From assembly GCA_900542045.1 (NCBI GenBank), contig UQMI01000049.1, forward strand, positions 1 to 25,980: a DNA stretch of 25,980 bases, written 5' to 3'. Shown here one piece after another: positions 1 through 6,967 of the stretch. Numbering within the stretch: position 1 is the first letter of the stretch; the number at the start of each line of letters is the position of its first letter. This stretch comes from an uncultured Blautia sp. (GTDB taxonomy: Bacteria; Bacillota; Clostridia; Lachnospirales; Lachnospiraceae). A model generated the notes under the pieces. That model was given only the letters and a program-made list of their open reading frames with translations. It had not been told where the DNA came from and made no database searches. Position numbers and translations under genes: made by a program.

Positions 1-12
1 CTTATTCTCTGC

Positions 13-50
13 AAAAAAGTGCTGCCGCACTAATTATTTAGTGCGACAGC
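13..50 (-). terminator. Probable intrinsic terminator (minus strand)
   Basis: Arms at 21-33 and 38-50 pair over 13 positions around a 4-base loop, with one pair that is G-U when read on the minus strand. On that strand the stem is followed after two bases by six T residues (the A run at 13-18). On the plus strand no T run follows. It may serve a minus-strand transcript or act as a barrier at the edge of the neighbouring unit; no minus-strand gene is seen to its right. The stretch 51-209 shows nothing recognisable. Confidence 0.45.
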
Positions 51-209
51 CCCATATTTAATATATTATGCGAAATATATTGCGGAGCGTGCTAAAGAAG
101 TGATGTGAATGAAGACGGTGAATGAAGAATGAAAACTTGAGTGAAACCAATGTTATTGCTGTTTTAGTATTATATATAGAGAAAAAATCTCCAAATAAAG
201 AATTTTATA

Positions 210-238
210 TTGAAATTTGCATACAATAGAACTATAAT
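210..238 (+). promoter_or_regulatory. Promoter of the rloAB pair
   Basis: A -35 box TTGAAA (210-215), a spacer of exactly 17 bases and a perfect -10 box TATAAT (233-238) lie 34 bases before the rloA start. A GGGAGG ribosome site (258-263) sits between. No operator-like palindrome is seen, so expression is probably constitutive. Confidence 0.7.
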
Positions 239-272
239 GAAATTCCAGAAGAAGTAAGGGAGGTGGCAAGCG

Positions 273-1628
273 ATGTTGATTAAGATTTCTGTTGAGAATT
301 TCAAATCTTTCGATAAGAAAGAAGAATTGTCGATGCTTTCTTCAAGCAAAATTCAGACCAATAAAAGTCATCGCTTGAAAATTAAACAAACAACGTTATT
401 GAAAAATGCTGTGGTCTACGGAGCAAATGCATCCGGAAAATCGAATTTAGTTACCGCTGTTGCTTTTATTAGGAATGTGCTTATGGAGGGCCTTCCTGTA
501 GGTTCTGTTAATGATTTTTGCAGAAATAATATGAAGAATAAAGATCGTGAAAGTGTGTTTGAAATCCAGTTTACGGTTGGAGATACGTTTTATGCCTATG
601 GTTTTTCTGCTATATTAAGCCAGAGAAAAATTACCGAAGAATGGCTGTTTGAATTAATGCAGGATGGCTCGGCGCATAACCTGTTTATGAGAGAAGGAGA
701 TAAAGCGCCTGTTTTAGGGGAAAAGGTAAATCCGACAACTGCAGAAAAGAATCGATTTGCAGTATATTCTGAAGATTTTGCAGGTCATGATACACAGTTG
801 TTCCTGACCGAAATGAATCGTGGTAAGAAGTACACTGAAAATTCCAAACTGAAGTTTTTCTTCCAGACATTTGATTGGATCATGAACAATATCGTGATTA
901 TCAATCCTCGTATTGGTATTTCAAATACGGATGCATATTATAGTGCGGAGTCATTAGAAAATATCAGTAATCTGATAAAAACATTTGATACAGGTGTCAG
1001 CGATATTAAGACCAGGGTTATCTCTGTGGATGAAATGGGGAAAATGATACCAGCTGAGGTGCTGGCAGGAATATTTGCACATCTGAAAAAGCAGATGCAG
1101 ATGACAAATCTTAACCAGATACAGATGACCTGGCGAATCGATGAAGGTTTCTTTAATATTCGTATAAAGGAGAATTCAGAACCGGAAATCACGACACTGG
1201 TTCTTAAACACGGTAAGTCTGTATTTGATTTCAACTTTGCTGAAGAATCGGACGGCACAAAGAGACTTTTTGATCTTATCGATATGCTTATGACAAAACA
1301 GCAGGATATGGTGTTTATTGTCGATGAATTGGAAAGAAGTCTTCATCCAAAACTGACAGAACACTTCCTGAAATTATTTATGGAAGCACATAAAGATTCC
1401 AGAATGCAGCTTATTTTCACAACCCATGAGGATACTATCATGGATCAGGAATTATTCCGCCGGGATGAAATCTGGTTTGTGGAAAGGGATGCTGATAATG
1501 CCAGCAAGATCTATTCGCTGGATAGATTTAAGGAGCGATACGATAAGAAGTTAAGTAAAGCCTATCTCGATGGTCGTTATGGAGCGATTCCTGTGTTCAG
1601 GCAGTTTACCTTTCGAAAGGAGGGGTAA
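273..1628 (+). CDS. rloA: RloA/AbiLi-like AAA ATPase of a two-gene defence system
   Basis: This is an ABC/SMC-like AAA_15/AAA_21 family ATPase, the ATPase half of RloAB (AbiLi/AbiLii) phage-defence or abortive-infection pairs. The N-terminus has the typical start of the family (residues 1-20, IKISVENFKSF), a Walker A GANASGKS at 50-57, a long insert in the middle, a Walker B ending in D351-E352, and a switch histidine H385 in TTHED. At 451 residues it has the normal family length and looks intact. It has its own promoter and a GGGAGG ribosome site 9 bases before the ATG, and rloB follows after 3 bases, so the two are translated together. In the family the ATPase is thought to sense or gate and the partner to act. 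It lies inside an element integrated at a tRNA-Arg gene, consistent with horizontally acquired defence. The family call is firm; the antiphage role is inferred from the family. Confidence 0.85.
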   Translation: MLIKISVENFKSFDKKEELSMLSSSKIQTNKSHRLKIKQTTLLKNAVVYGANASGKSNLVTAVAFIRNVLMEGLPVGSVNDFCRNNMKNKDRESVFEIQFTVGDTFYAYGFSAILSQRKITEEWLFELMQDGSAHNLFMREGDKAPVLGEKVNPTTAEKNRFAVYSEDFAGHDTQLFLTEMNRGKKYTENSKLKFFFQTFDWIMNNIVIINPRIGISNTDAYYSAESLENISNLIKTFDTGVSDIKTRVISVDEMGKMIPAEVLAGIFAHLKKQMQMTNLNQIQMTWRIDEGFFNIRIKENSEPEITTLVLKHGKSVFDFNFAEESDGTKRLFDLIDMLMTKQQDMVFIVDELERSLHPKLTEHFLKLFMEAHKDSRMQLIFTTHEDTIMDQELFRRDEIWFVERDADNASKIYSLDRFKERYDKKLSKAYLDGRYGAIPVFRQFTFRKEG

Positions 1629-1631
1629 ATA

Positions 1632-2330
1632 ATGCCGGTCCATACTTACACCAATTGGAATTCGCGACCATCAGATCGTGAGGAACAGGTAGAGCCTTAC
1701 AGGAAGTACTATTTTATATGTGAAGGTGCCAATACAGAAACATTTTATTTCGAAAAGCTGATTGATTTGAGAAAGGATCTGGGGATACACCCATTGATCG
1801 ACATCAGACTGTGGGAGAAGACAGAAGGAGATCGAAACATTTCGTTCGCAAAGAACCTTGTAAGATTTGCATATGAGCAGAAAAGTCTTGAAAGCAACGG
1901 CTTTGATGTTGAAAGAGATAAAATGATCATTGTCTTTGATGGAGATATCTTTGAAGAAAAGGTACAGGGCTATGATGAACTGATTGCTTCGATAGAAGAG
2001 AATGACATCGCAGCAGTATCCAATCCGGGCTTTGAATTGTTTTTACTTCTTCATGTTGATAGAAGTTATGAGAAATATATTCAGGGACACGAAGCAGATT
2101 TTCTGACAATGGTGGATGGAAAATATGCATACGCATACAATGCATTATTAGAAGCAACAGGCATGAACGCAAAGAAAAATCCCCAGATTGGAACTCTGGC
2201 AGAGAATGTTTTGGTTGCCATTGAGCAGGAACGATTGATCAATCAAGATATTCATCAGTTAAAAGGAAGAGTTAGTAGTAATATCGGACTAATTATTGAT
2301 GGAATCATAAATGAGGAACCTGAAATATAG
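1632..2330 (+). CDS. rloB: RloB/AbiLii-like TOPRIM-type protein
   Basis: RloB-family protein (232 residues, normal length) and partner of the upstream ATPase. Visible family landmarks are FICEGANTE at residues 28-36 (acidic E31 and E36), the DxD-type motif VFDGD (D103, D105) and the SNPGFELFLLLH block near residues 143-154. RloB-like proteins are regarded as TOPRIM-fold candidate nucleases, and the E...DxD arrangement fits this. The ribosome site is a strong AAAGGAGGGG just before the ATG, partly inside the end of rloA. The family usually has FELW in the third block; here it is FELF, a mild change. Function in phage defence is known only by family; no target can be read from the sequence. Confidence 0.82.
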   Translation: MPVHTYTNWNSRPSDREEQVEPYRKYYFICEGANTETFYFEKLIDLRKDLGIHPLIDIRLWEKTEGDRNISFAKNLVRFAYEQKSLESNGFDVERDKMIIVFDGDIFEEKVQGYDELIASIEENDIAAVSNPGFELFLLLHVDRSYEKYIQGHEADFLTMVDGKYAYAYNALLEATGMNAKKNPQIGTLAENVLVAIEQERLINQDIHQLKGRVSSNIGLIIDGIINEEPEI

Positions 2331-3015
2331 TTTCTGTTATGTGGATGAAAATCTTCTTTGCGTTTCCAAATATAAATTTCACTTTTCGCCAACTCGCCCA
2401 GACTTGCAGTTTTCTTTGCATAAAACCATGCTCTGGCTAATGGTAGCCAAGTTGGCGACCATTAAAAGTCGAAAGATCTTTATGTACATTGTTGCACTGT
2501 ATGGAAATGAGTGATATATGTATCTTACCGATACCAGCTTAATCAGCTGGAGCGAGGGAAAGTTTTGACCACCGGAGCAGTCCTTCTAAGCGCCAGCTGA
2601 TGAATCCCTACGAAATAGCAAAGCAGCGAAGCCGGTGACGAATAAGAACTCCATTGCCCAAATCAGGGGTACACAATGCGTGTATTTTGGGGTATAATAT
2701 AAATGTAGAGATCATAAAAACAGGTCAATAATTTAATAGAGTTATCAATTCCGAGAAAGTACGGAATCGGTAGCCGATAAATCTATTGGCGTCGTTATAA
2801 GCACTCATTTTTTACTGTTTGGCAATTCGGTACTGAGAACTAAATTAGCTCATGCCAACATTTTGCAAACAAAACAGGCCGAAACGGGGCTGATCTGGGA
2901 CCATATAAGAACTGACAATCAGGTGCCCACGATAGCTAAAAAACCCCGCAAATCAAGGCTTTTCAAGAACTTCATAAGACAGCGATAAACCAGGAGCAAG
3001 GTACCGAGTGCCTTG
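2331..3015. other. Non-coding end of the integrated element
   Basis: No convincing gene lies here. A 67-codon open frame overlaps the end of rloB but lacks a good ribosome site. The stretch holds a small hairpin (CCAGCT 2534-2539 with AGCTGG 2545-2550), a promoter-like signal at 2670-2698, a foldable segment (2735-2787) and a 10-bp inverted repeat, AGGAGCAAGG (2992-3001) with CCTTGCTCCT (3011-3020), whose right arm runs into the tRNA fragment. That last repeat is the kind of arrangement expected at an integrase core site. Confidence 0.6.
2705..2813 (+). ncRNA. Candidate small structured RNA
   Basis: A promoter-like pair, TACACA (2670-2675), a 17-base spacer and TATAAT (2693-2698), points into a stretch with no open frame. 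The predicted transcript contains a 12-position outer stem (2735-2746 with 2776-2787, one mismatch) enclosing TTCCG (2749-2753) paired with CGGAA (2762-2766). A competing local hairpin, ATCGG-TAG-CCGAT, is also possible. A run of six T residues follows at 2808-2813, but without a stem directly before it. No known RNA family is recognised. The -35 box matches the consensus at only 4 of 6 positions. Confidence 0.25.
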
Positions 3016-3057
3016 CTCCTAAGCGAGGGGCCGGAGGTTCAAATCCTCTCGGGGACG
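3016..3057 (+). other. 3' half of tRNA-Arg(CCU): integration scar (att site)
   Basis: The segment reads as a tRNA from the anticodon loop to the discriminator base. It has loop CTCCTAA (3016-3022, anticodon CCT), 3' anticodon stem GCGAG, variable loop GGGCC, T arm GGAGG-TTCAAAT-CCTCT (3033-3049), acceptor strand CGGGGAC (3050-3056) and G3057. No matching 5' half (expected to begin GTCCCCG) is present upstream; unrelated sequence runs up to the anticodon loop. This is the standard result of a tyrosine-recombinase element entering a tRNA gene at the anticodon loop. The old tRNA terminator still follows, so the chromosome lies to the right and the element to the left. Confidence 0.82.
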
Positions 3058-3063
3058 CTGAAT

Positions 3064-3118
3064 ATAAGCGGGAATTATTAGCTGGAAAGGCTGAATAATT
3101 ACCCGCTTATTTTATTTT
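3064..3118 (+). terminator. Intrinsic terminator, originally of the tRNA-Arg gene
   Basis: Arms 3064-3082 and 3090-3110 pair as an extended stem with small bulges and are followed by a T-rich tract (3111-3118). It stands 6 bases after the tRNA 3' end. Its core, GCGGGTAATTA in one arm, recurs in the terminator after ulaE. Confidence 0.8.
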
Positions 3119-3216
3119 CCTTAGGAAAAAAACGGTCTGACAGGAATGTGGCCTCAGTTGATATACCGAAAAAATCGGAGCCCGGGGCAATCTTCAGACG
3201 GCCCTTTACATATCCG

Positions 3217-3251
3217 CTTTCAAAAAATATAAAATTTTATGTTTTTGAAAG
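3217..3251. repeat. AT-rich 35-bp palindrome in the 3119-3420 gap
   Basis: CTTTCAAAAA (3217-3226) and TTTTTGAAAG (3242-3251) are perfect inverted arms, and the centre is itself palindromic (ATAAAATTTTAT, 3229-3240). No T run of terminator type follows. It may be a cruciform or protein site or a remnant of a small mobile element. The rest of 3119-3420 holds only a TATAAT (3368-3373) and a GAAGGGAGG ribosome site serving the next gene. Confidence 0.5.
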
Positions 3252-3420
3252 GGATGCCTTAAACATCTGTGCAATGCCTTTGTTTTCTATGATGACAAAG
3301 ATATCAGTATCATAAAAATATATTTTATCAGTTATAACCGTTAAAAACAGATTTATTTGATTGAATATATAATATATCCGTGATATCATTAAAACAACCT
3401 CAGAAGGGAGGCAGATCATT

Positions 3421-4635
3421 ATGATTAAACGGGAAACCTATATGAGCCGTATCCGTCCTTTCATCGGAAACGACCTGGTAAAAGTCCTGACAGGTATCCG
3501 CCGAAGCGGGAAGTCGGTCATGCTGGACCTGATTAAAGAGGAACTGTGCGCCTCCGGCGCGGACAGCAGTCAGTTCATCTCCATCAACTTTGAGAATATG
3601 AGCAACGCCCATCTCTGTACCGCTGCGGCGCTCCATGATGAGATCATCCGCCGGGCTGCTGAGATCAAAGGCAAGGTATATCTTTTCTTTGATGAGATAC
3701 AGGAGGTGGATGCCTGGGAAAAATGTATCAATTCCTTCCGTGTAGAATTGAATTGTGATATTTATATTACTGGTTCTAATGCCAGGCTGCTTTCCGGTGA
3801 ACTGGCCACTTATCTGGCCGGACGGTATGTGGAGTTTGTGATCTATCCTTTCTCCTTTGCGGAATTTATCGAGCTGTACCGCACTGTCTACCCGGATACG
3901 GATACCCGCCAGTGTTTCAGCAAGTATCTGACCGCAGGCGGTATGCCCTATCTGTCTAACCTGCGCTATGACGAAAAAGCCAGCCGCCAGTATTTACGGG
4001 ATCTGTTTAACTCCGTGGAGCTGAAAGATATCGTCAAGCGAAATAACATCCGGGATGTGGATATGCTGGAACGGATCATTGCCTATGTGACCTCTAATAT
4101 AGGCACCACCTTTTCCTCCACCACTATTTCCAAATATCTGAAAAGCGAAGGGCGGTCCATATCGCCGGAGACTGTGCTGAGTTACATCAAGGCCTGCACG
4201 GATGCTTTTTTGTTCTATCAGGTGAAACGGCAGGATTTACGCGGCAAAAAGATACTCACTGTGAAGGAAAAATATTATGTAGCCGATCATGGTATCCGGG
4301 AAGCCGTGTTCGGCGGCAACATGAAGGATATCAACCTGGTCCTGGAAAATATCGTTTACATGGAACTTCTGCGCCGGGGGTACACCGTCACTGTTGGCAA
4401 GGCGGGCGACAGGGAGATCGACTTCGTATGTGAGGATCGGGGGAATAAGCTGTATATCCAGGTGGCTTACCTGCTGGCTTCGGAAGACACCATAGAGCGG
4501 GAGTTTGGTGTTTATGACTGTGTCCGCGATAATTTTCCGAAGTACGTTGTCACCCTGGATGAGTTTGATATGAGCAGAGACGGGATCAAGCATCGCAATA
4601 TCCGGGACTTTCTGCTGGAAAGGGAATGGACCTGA
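3421..4635 (+). CDS. AAA_14/DUF4143-type ATPase
   Basis: This 404-residue protein belongs to a widespread bacterial and archaeal ATPase family with an N-terminal AAA_14 domain and a C-terminal DUF4143 domain. Walker A is GIRRSGKS at residues 25-32, the Walker B acidic pair is D91-E92 in FFDEIQEV, and a sensor-like TGSNARLLSGEL follows. The C-terminal half contains a winged-helix-like stretch and a PD-(D/E)xK-like segment near the end (REIDFVCEDRGNKLYIQVAYL). Length is normal and the frame intact. It is a single-gene unit with a TATAAT at 3368-3373 and a good ribosome site. The biological role of the family is unsettled. It lies just outside the tRNA scar, so it may belong to the chromosome or to an older insertion. 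Confidence 0.85.
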   Translation: MIKRETYMSRIRPFIGNDLVKVLTGIRRSGKSVMLDLIKEELCASGADSSQFISINFENMSNAHLCTAAALHDEIIRRAAEIKGKVYLFFDEIQEVDAWEKCINSFRVELNCDIYITGSNARLLSGELATYLAGRYVEFVIYPFSFAEFIELYRTVYPDTDTRQCFSKYLTAGGMPYLSNLRYDEKASRQYLRDLFNSVELKDIVKRNNIRDVDMLERIIAYVTSNIGTTFSSTTISKYLKSEGRSISPETVLSYIKACTDAFLFYQVKRQDLRGKKILTVKEKYYVADHGIREAVFGGNMKDINLVLENIVYMELLRRGYTVTVGKAGDREIDFVCEDRGNKLYIQVAYLLASEDTIEREFGVYDCVRDNFPKYVVTLDEFDMSRDGIKHRNIRDFLLEREWT

Positions 4636-4867
4636 CACGAAGCGTTCATTAACGGGCTATTCCATAAGTGGCGTTATCAGATTTTTCCGGCAGTGTCTGG
4701 AAAATCTGACAGGCTGCTTTCCCGGACACATTATAGAGTATTATTACAGGAAAAAGACGAATAGGTTCGCGTCTGTGTTGATTGCAAACAGAGCAGGGAG
4801 TTTTAGTTAAAAAGCTGCGAATAAATTATCTGATCTGCTGTTTTTTGTGAAAATAGTCAAAAAAATA

Positions 4868-4896
4868 CTTGACAGCAGATATCTGAAGATATATAG
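4868..4896 (+). promoter_or_regulatory. Promoter of the GntR regulator gene
   Basis: A perfect TTGACA (4868-4873), a 17-base spacer and TATAGT (4891-4896) precede the palindromic operator at 4906-4920. The predicted transcription start, near 4903, touches that operator. This rules out a start codon upstream (GTG 4847), which would lie before the promoter. The preceding gap (4636-4867) otherwise holds only a hairpin at 4678-4708 that lacks a T run. Confidence 0.85.
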
Positions 4897-4905
4897 TAAA
4901 GGCAG

Positions 4906-4920
4906 AACTTGTCTGACAAG
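4906..4920. promoter_or_regulatory. Operator palindrome, autoregulatory
   Basis: ACTTGTCTGACAAGT is a perfect 15-bp palindrome around one central base, placed at the predicted transcription start of the GntR gene. The core TGTCnGACA recurs at 5638-5646 in front of the dehydratase gene. This pattern fits a FadR-type regulator that represses both itself and the operon behind it. Confidence 0.75.
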
Positions 4921-4936
4921 TAAAGAGGTACGTGAT

Positions 4937-5611
4937 TTGAAAAAAATTATACATCAGAATATTACCCAACAGGTTATTGAGTACATAAAAGATAATATTG
5001 AATCCGGAAACTGGAAGGTAGGAGAAAAGATACCTTCAGAAAATGAGCTTACTGCGTTTTTGGGCGTCAGCCGTTCCAGTGTCAGACAGGCGGTCAGTCA
5101 TTTTGCGGGGATCGGTATTCTGGAAAGTGTTCATGGGAAAGGCACTTATCTGATAGATGATGATATAGAGGAACAGTCCAACAGAAATAAGATTACAGCG
5201 GAGGACTGCCGAAATGTAGAGAAGGTTTTGGAATTTCGAAGGATTATAGAGAGTGAAGCCTGTTATCTGGCGGCCAAGAACAGTACGCCGAAGCTGGTGG
5301 AAAAACTAAAAAAGTGTCTTGAAATCATGGTGCAAAGCCGTGAAGACACCAAGAAATTTGTCGCTGCGGATATCAACTTCCATCAGGCGATCTGCCATGC
5401 CTCCGGGAACCCTCTGCTTGAAAAGAGTATGAACCGCATTTTCCAGGAAAATAAAAAAAGCCAGATGCTTACGCGAAAGACTTTCGGATATAATGATGGA
5501 ATTTATTATCACCGCCTGATCTTAAAAGCGATAAAAAATCAGGATGCGGAAGAAGCCAGACGGCAGATGTTTGAGCATCTGCAGAATGGTATTAATAAAC
5601 TGCCGAAATAA
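4937..5611 (+). CDS. FadR-type GntR transcriptional regulator of sugar-acid genes
   Basis: The protein has an N-terminal GntR winged helix (PSENELTAFLGVSRSSVRQAVSHF, the recognition helix, shown here in part) and a C-terminal FCD effector domain. The FCD domain keeps the likely metal ligands: Asp and His in ADINFHQAI, His in YYHRLI and His in MFEHLQ. FCD regulators commonly bind sugar acids, which suits the dehydratase operon that follows. I chose the TTG at 4937: AGAGG lies 8 bases before it, it gives the normal length of 224 residues, and the alternative GTG at 4847 lies upstream of the promoter and has no ribosome site. Operator palindromes sit at its own start and before the next gene, so autoregulation and local control are likely. 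The effector is unknown. Confidence 0.88.
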   Translation: MKKIIHQNITQQVIEYIKDNIESGNWKVGEKIPSENELTAFLGVSRSSVRQAVSHFAGIGILESVHGKGTYLIDDDIEEQSNRNKITAEDCRNVEKVLEFRRIIESEACYLAAKNSTPKLVEKLKKCLEIMVQSREDTKKFVAADINFHQAICHASGNPLLEKSMNRIFQENKKSQMLTRKTFGYNDGIYYHRLILKAIKNQDAEEARRQMFEHLQNGINKLPK

Positions 5612-5627
5612 GCTGTTCGATAAATTT

Positions 5628-5660
5628 TGATGTAACATGTCAGACAACAGACATATTACA
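5628..5660 (+). promoter_or_regulatory. Operator and weak promoter before the dehydratase operon
   Basis: The core TGTCAGACA (5638-5646) matches the operator at 4906-4920. It is nested in a wider inverted repeat, TGTAACATGTC with GACATATTACA (10 of 11 positions pair). A weak promoter, TTGATG (5628-5633), 18 bases, CATATT (5652-5657), would have the operator in its spacer, so binding would block RNA polymerase. The promoter boxes are tentative; the repeats are plain. Confidence 0.6.
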
Positions 5661-5674
5661 AGAAAGGAAGGAAA

Positions 5675-6922
5675 ATGGATACAAAAATTAAGCGGATCAG
5701 AGTTATTTGTACAGCTCCGGAAGGGATCAACCTGGTAGTTGTCAGAGTAGAAACAAATCAGCCGGGGCTTTACGGGCTGGGATGCGCCACATTTGCCTAC
5801 CGGCATCTGGCTGTAAAAACGGTAGTGGAAGAATATTTAGATCCTCTGCTCCAGGGAAGAGATGTCGAACGGATCGAAGATTTGTGGCAGCTTATGCACC
5901 AGAATGGATACTGGAGAGACGGACCCGTTGTCAATAACGCAATTTCAGGTGTCGACATGGCACTATGGGATATTAAGGGAAAGATGGCCGGCATGCCTCT
6001 GTATCAGCTGTTTGGAGGAAAATGCAGGGAAGGTGTCCCGGTATACCGTCATGCCGATGGAAAAAATTTAGAAGAATTATGCGAGAATATTCAGCGTTAC
6101 CAGGAGATGGGATTAAAGCATATCCGCTGTCAGTGCGGAGGATATGGAGGGGAATCTTTTGGAACATTTCCCGAATCTGTTCCGCAGGGGGCTCAGCCTG
6201 GGGTATATCTGGATGAAAGAGAATACGTCGGGAAAACAGTGGAATTATTTGCCGGGATCAGGGAAAAGCTAGGATATAAAGTTCAGCTGGTTCACGATGT
6301 CCACGAGAGGATCTCGCCGCCTATGGCAATCCAGCTGGCAAGAGAACTGGAACCCTATAAGTTGTTTTTCCTGGAGGATCCGATTCCTACGGAACAGATT
6401 AACTGGCTGCGCAGACTGCGGCAGCAGACGAGCATACCGGTCGCGCAGGGTGAGCTTTTTAATAATCCATGGGAATGGAAGAGCCTGATCATGGAAAATC
6501 TGATTGATTATATTCGCGTTCATATCAGCCAGATCGGAGGAATTACTCCGGCAAGAAAGTTACAGATTTTCGCGGAGCAGTTTGGTGTAAAGACGGCCTG
6601 GCATGGACCGGGCGATATGTCGCCTGTGGCACATGCCGCCAACATTCATATTGATCTGGCAGCGCCTAATTTCGGAGTACAGGAATGGTCAGGAATTGAA
6701 CCGCCGAATTTTGTGATCCAGGAGTTGAAAGGACCAAAAGGTGCCTTGTTGGAGGTATTCCATGGCCTTCCGGAATTCCGGGAGGGATATGTGTATCCCA
6801 ATGACCAGCCGGGACTGGGAATTGAAATAGATGAAAAAGAGGCTGAAAAATATCCTTGTGAAAATACTGTAACAACATGGACCCAGACGCGCAGGATGGA
6901 TGGCGCTCTGCAAACGCCGTAA
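5675..6922 (+). CDS. Mannonate/gluconate dehydratase-type enolase-superfamily enzyme (RspA/ManD group)
   Basis: Mandelate racemase/muconate lactonizing family member of the D-mannonate dehydratase (RspA-like) group, 415 residues. Metal ligands expected in this group are present: D208, E234 (LEDP) and E260 (QGELF). So are the catalytic H210 in HDVHER and H310 in WHGPGD, plus an Arg151/Tyr157 region resembling the Arg-Tyr base dyad of ManD enzymes. Such enzymes dehydrate D-mannonate and/or D-gluconate to 2-keto-3-deoxy-D-gluconate, though several members act weakly or on other acid sugars, so the exact substrate is open. It is the first gene of the unit behind the GntR regulator, with ribosome site GAAAGGAAGG, and two dehydrogenases follow. 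This context supports acid-sugar catabolism in the cytoplasm. Confidence 0.85.
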   Translation: MDTKIKRIRVICTAPEGINLVVVRVETNQPGLYGLGCATFAYRHLAVKTVVEEYLDPLLQGRDVERIEDLWQLMHQNGYWRDGPVVNNAISGVDMALWDIKGKMAGMPLYQLFGGKCREGVPVYRHADGKNLEELCENIQRYQEMGLKHIRCQCGGYGGESFGTFPESVPQGAQPGVYLDEREYVGKTVELFAGIREKLGYKVQLVHDVHERISPPMAIQLARELEPYKLFFLEDPIPTEQINWLRRLRQQTSIPVAQGELFNNPWEWKSLIMENLIDYIRVHISQIGGITPARKLQIFAEQFGVKTAWHGPGDMSPVAHAANIHIDLAAPNFGVQEWSGIEPPNFVIQELKGPKGALLEVFHGLPEFREGYVYPNDQPGLGIEIDEKEAEKYPCENTVTTWTQTRRMDGALQTP

Positions 6923-6967
6923 ATCAGGCCGTACAGGAAATATAGCAAGAAGAAAGGATGTGCAGAG

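Noticed and set aside
2311..2514. A 67-codon open frame overlapping the end of rloB
   Set aside because: It has a weak ribosome site, no recognisable motif and sits in a non-coding, hairpin-rich stretch.
2941..3057. A complete tRNA gene
   Set aside because: Only the anticodon loop to the 3' end can be laid out; no 5' acceptor strand or D arm exists upstream.
4678..4708. Hairpin after the DUF4143 gene as a terminator
   Set aside because: The arms pair (CAGATTTTTCC with GGAAAATCTG, one bulge) but no T run follows.
4847..4936. GTG start at 4847 for the GntR regulator
   Set aside because: It lies before the promoter and lacks a ribosome site; the extra 30 residues do not resemble the family.
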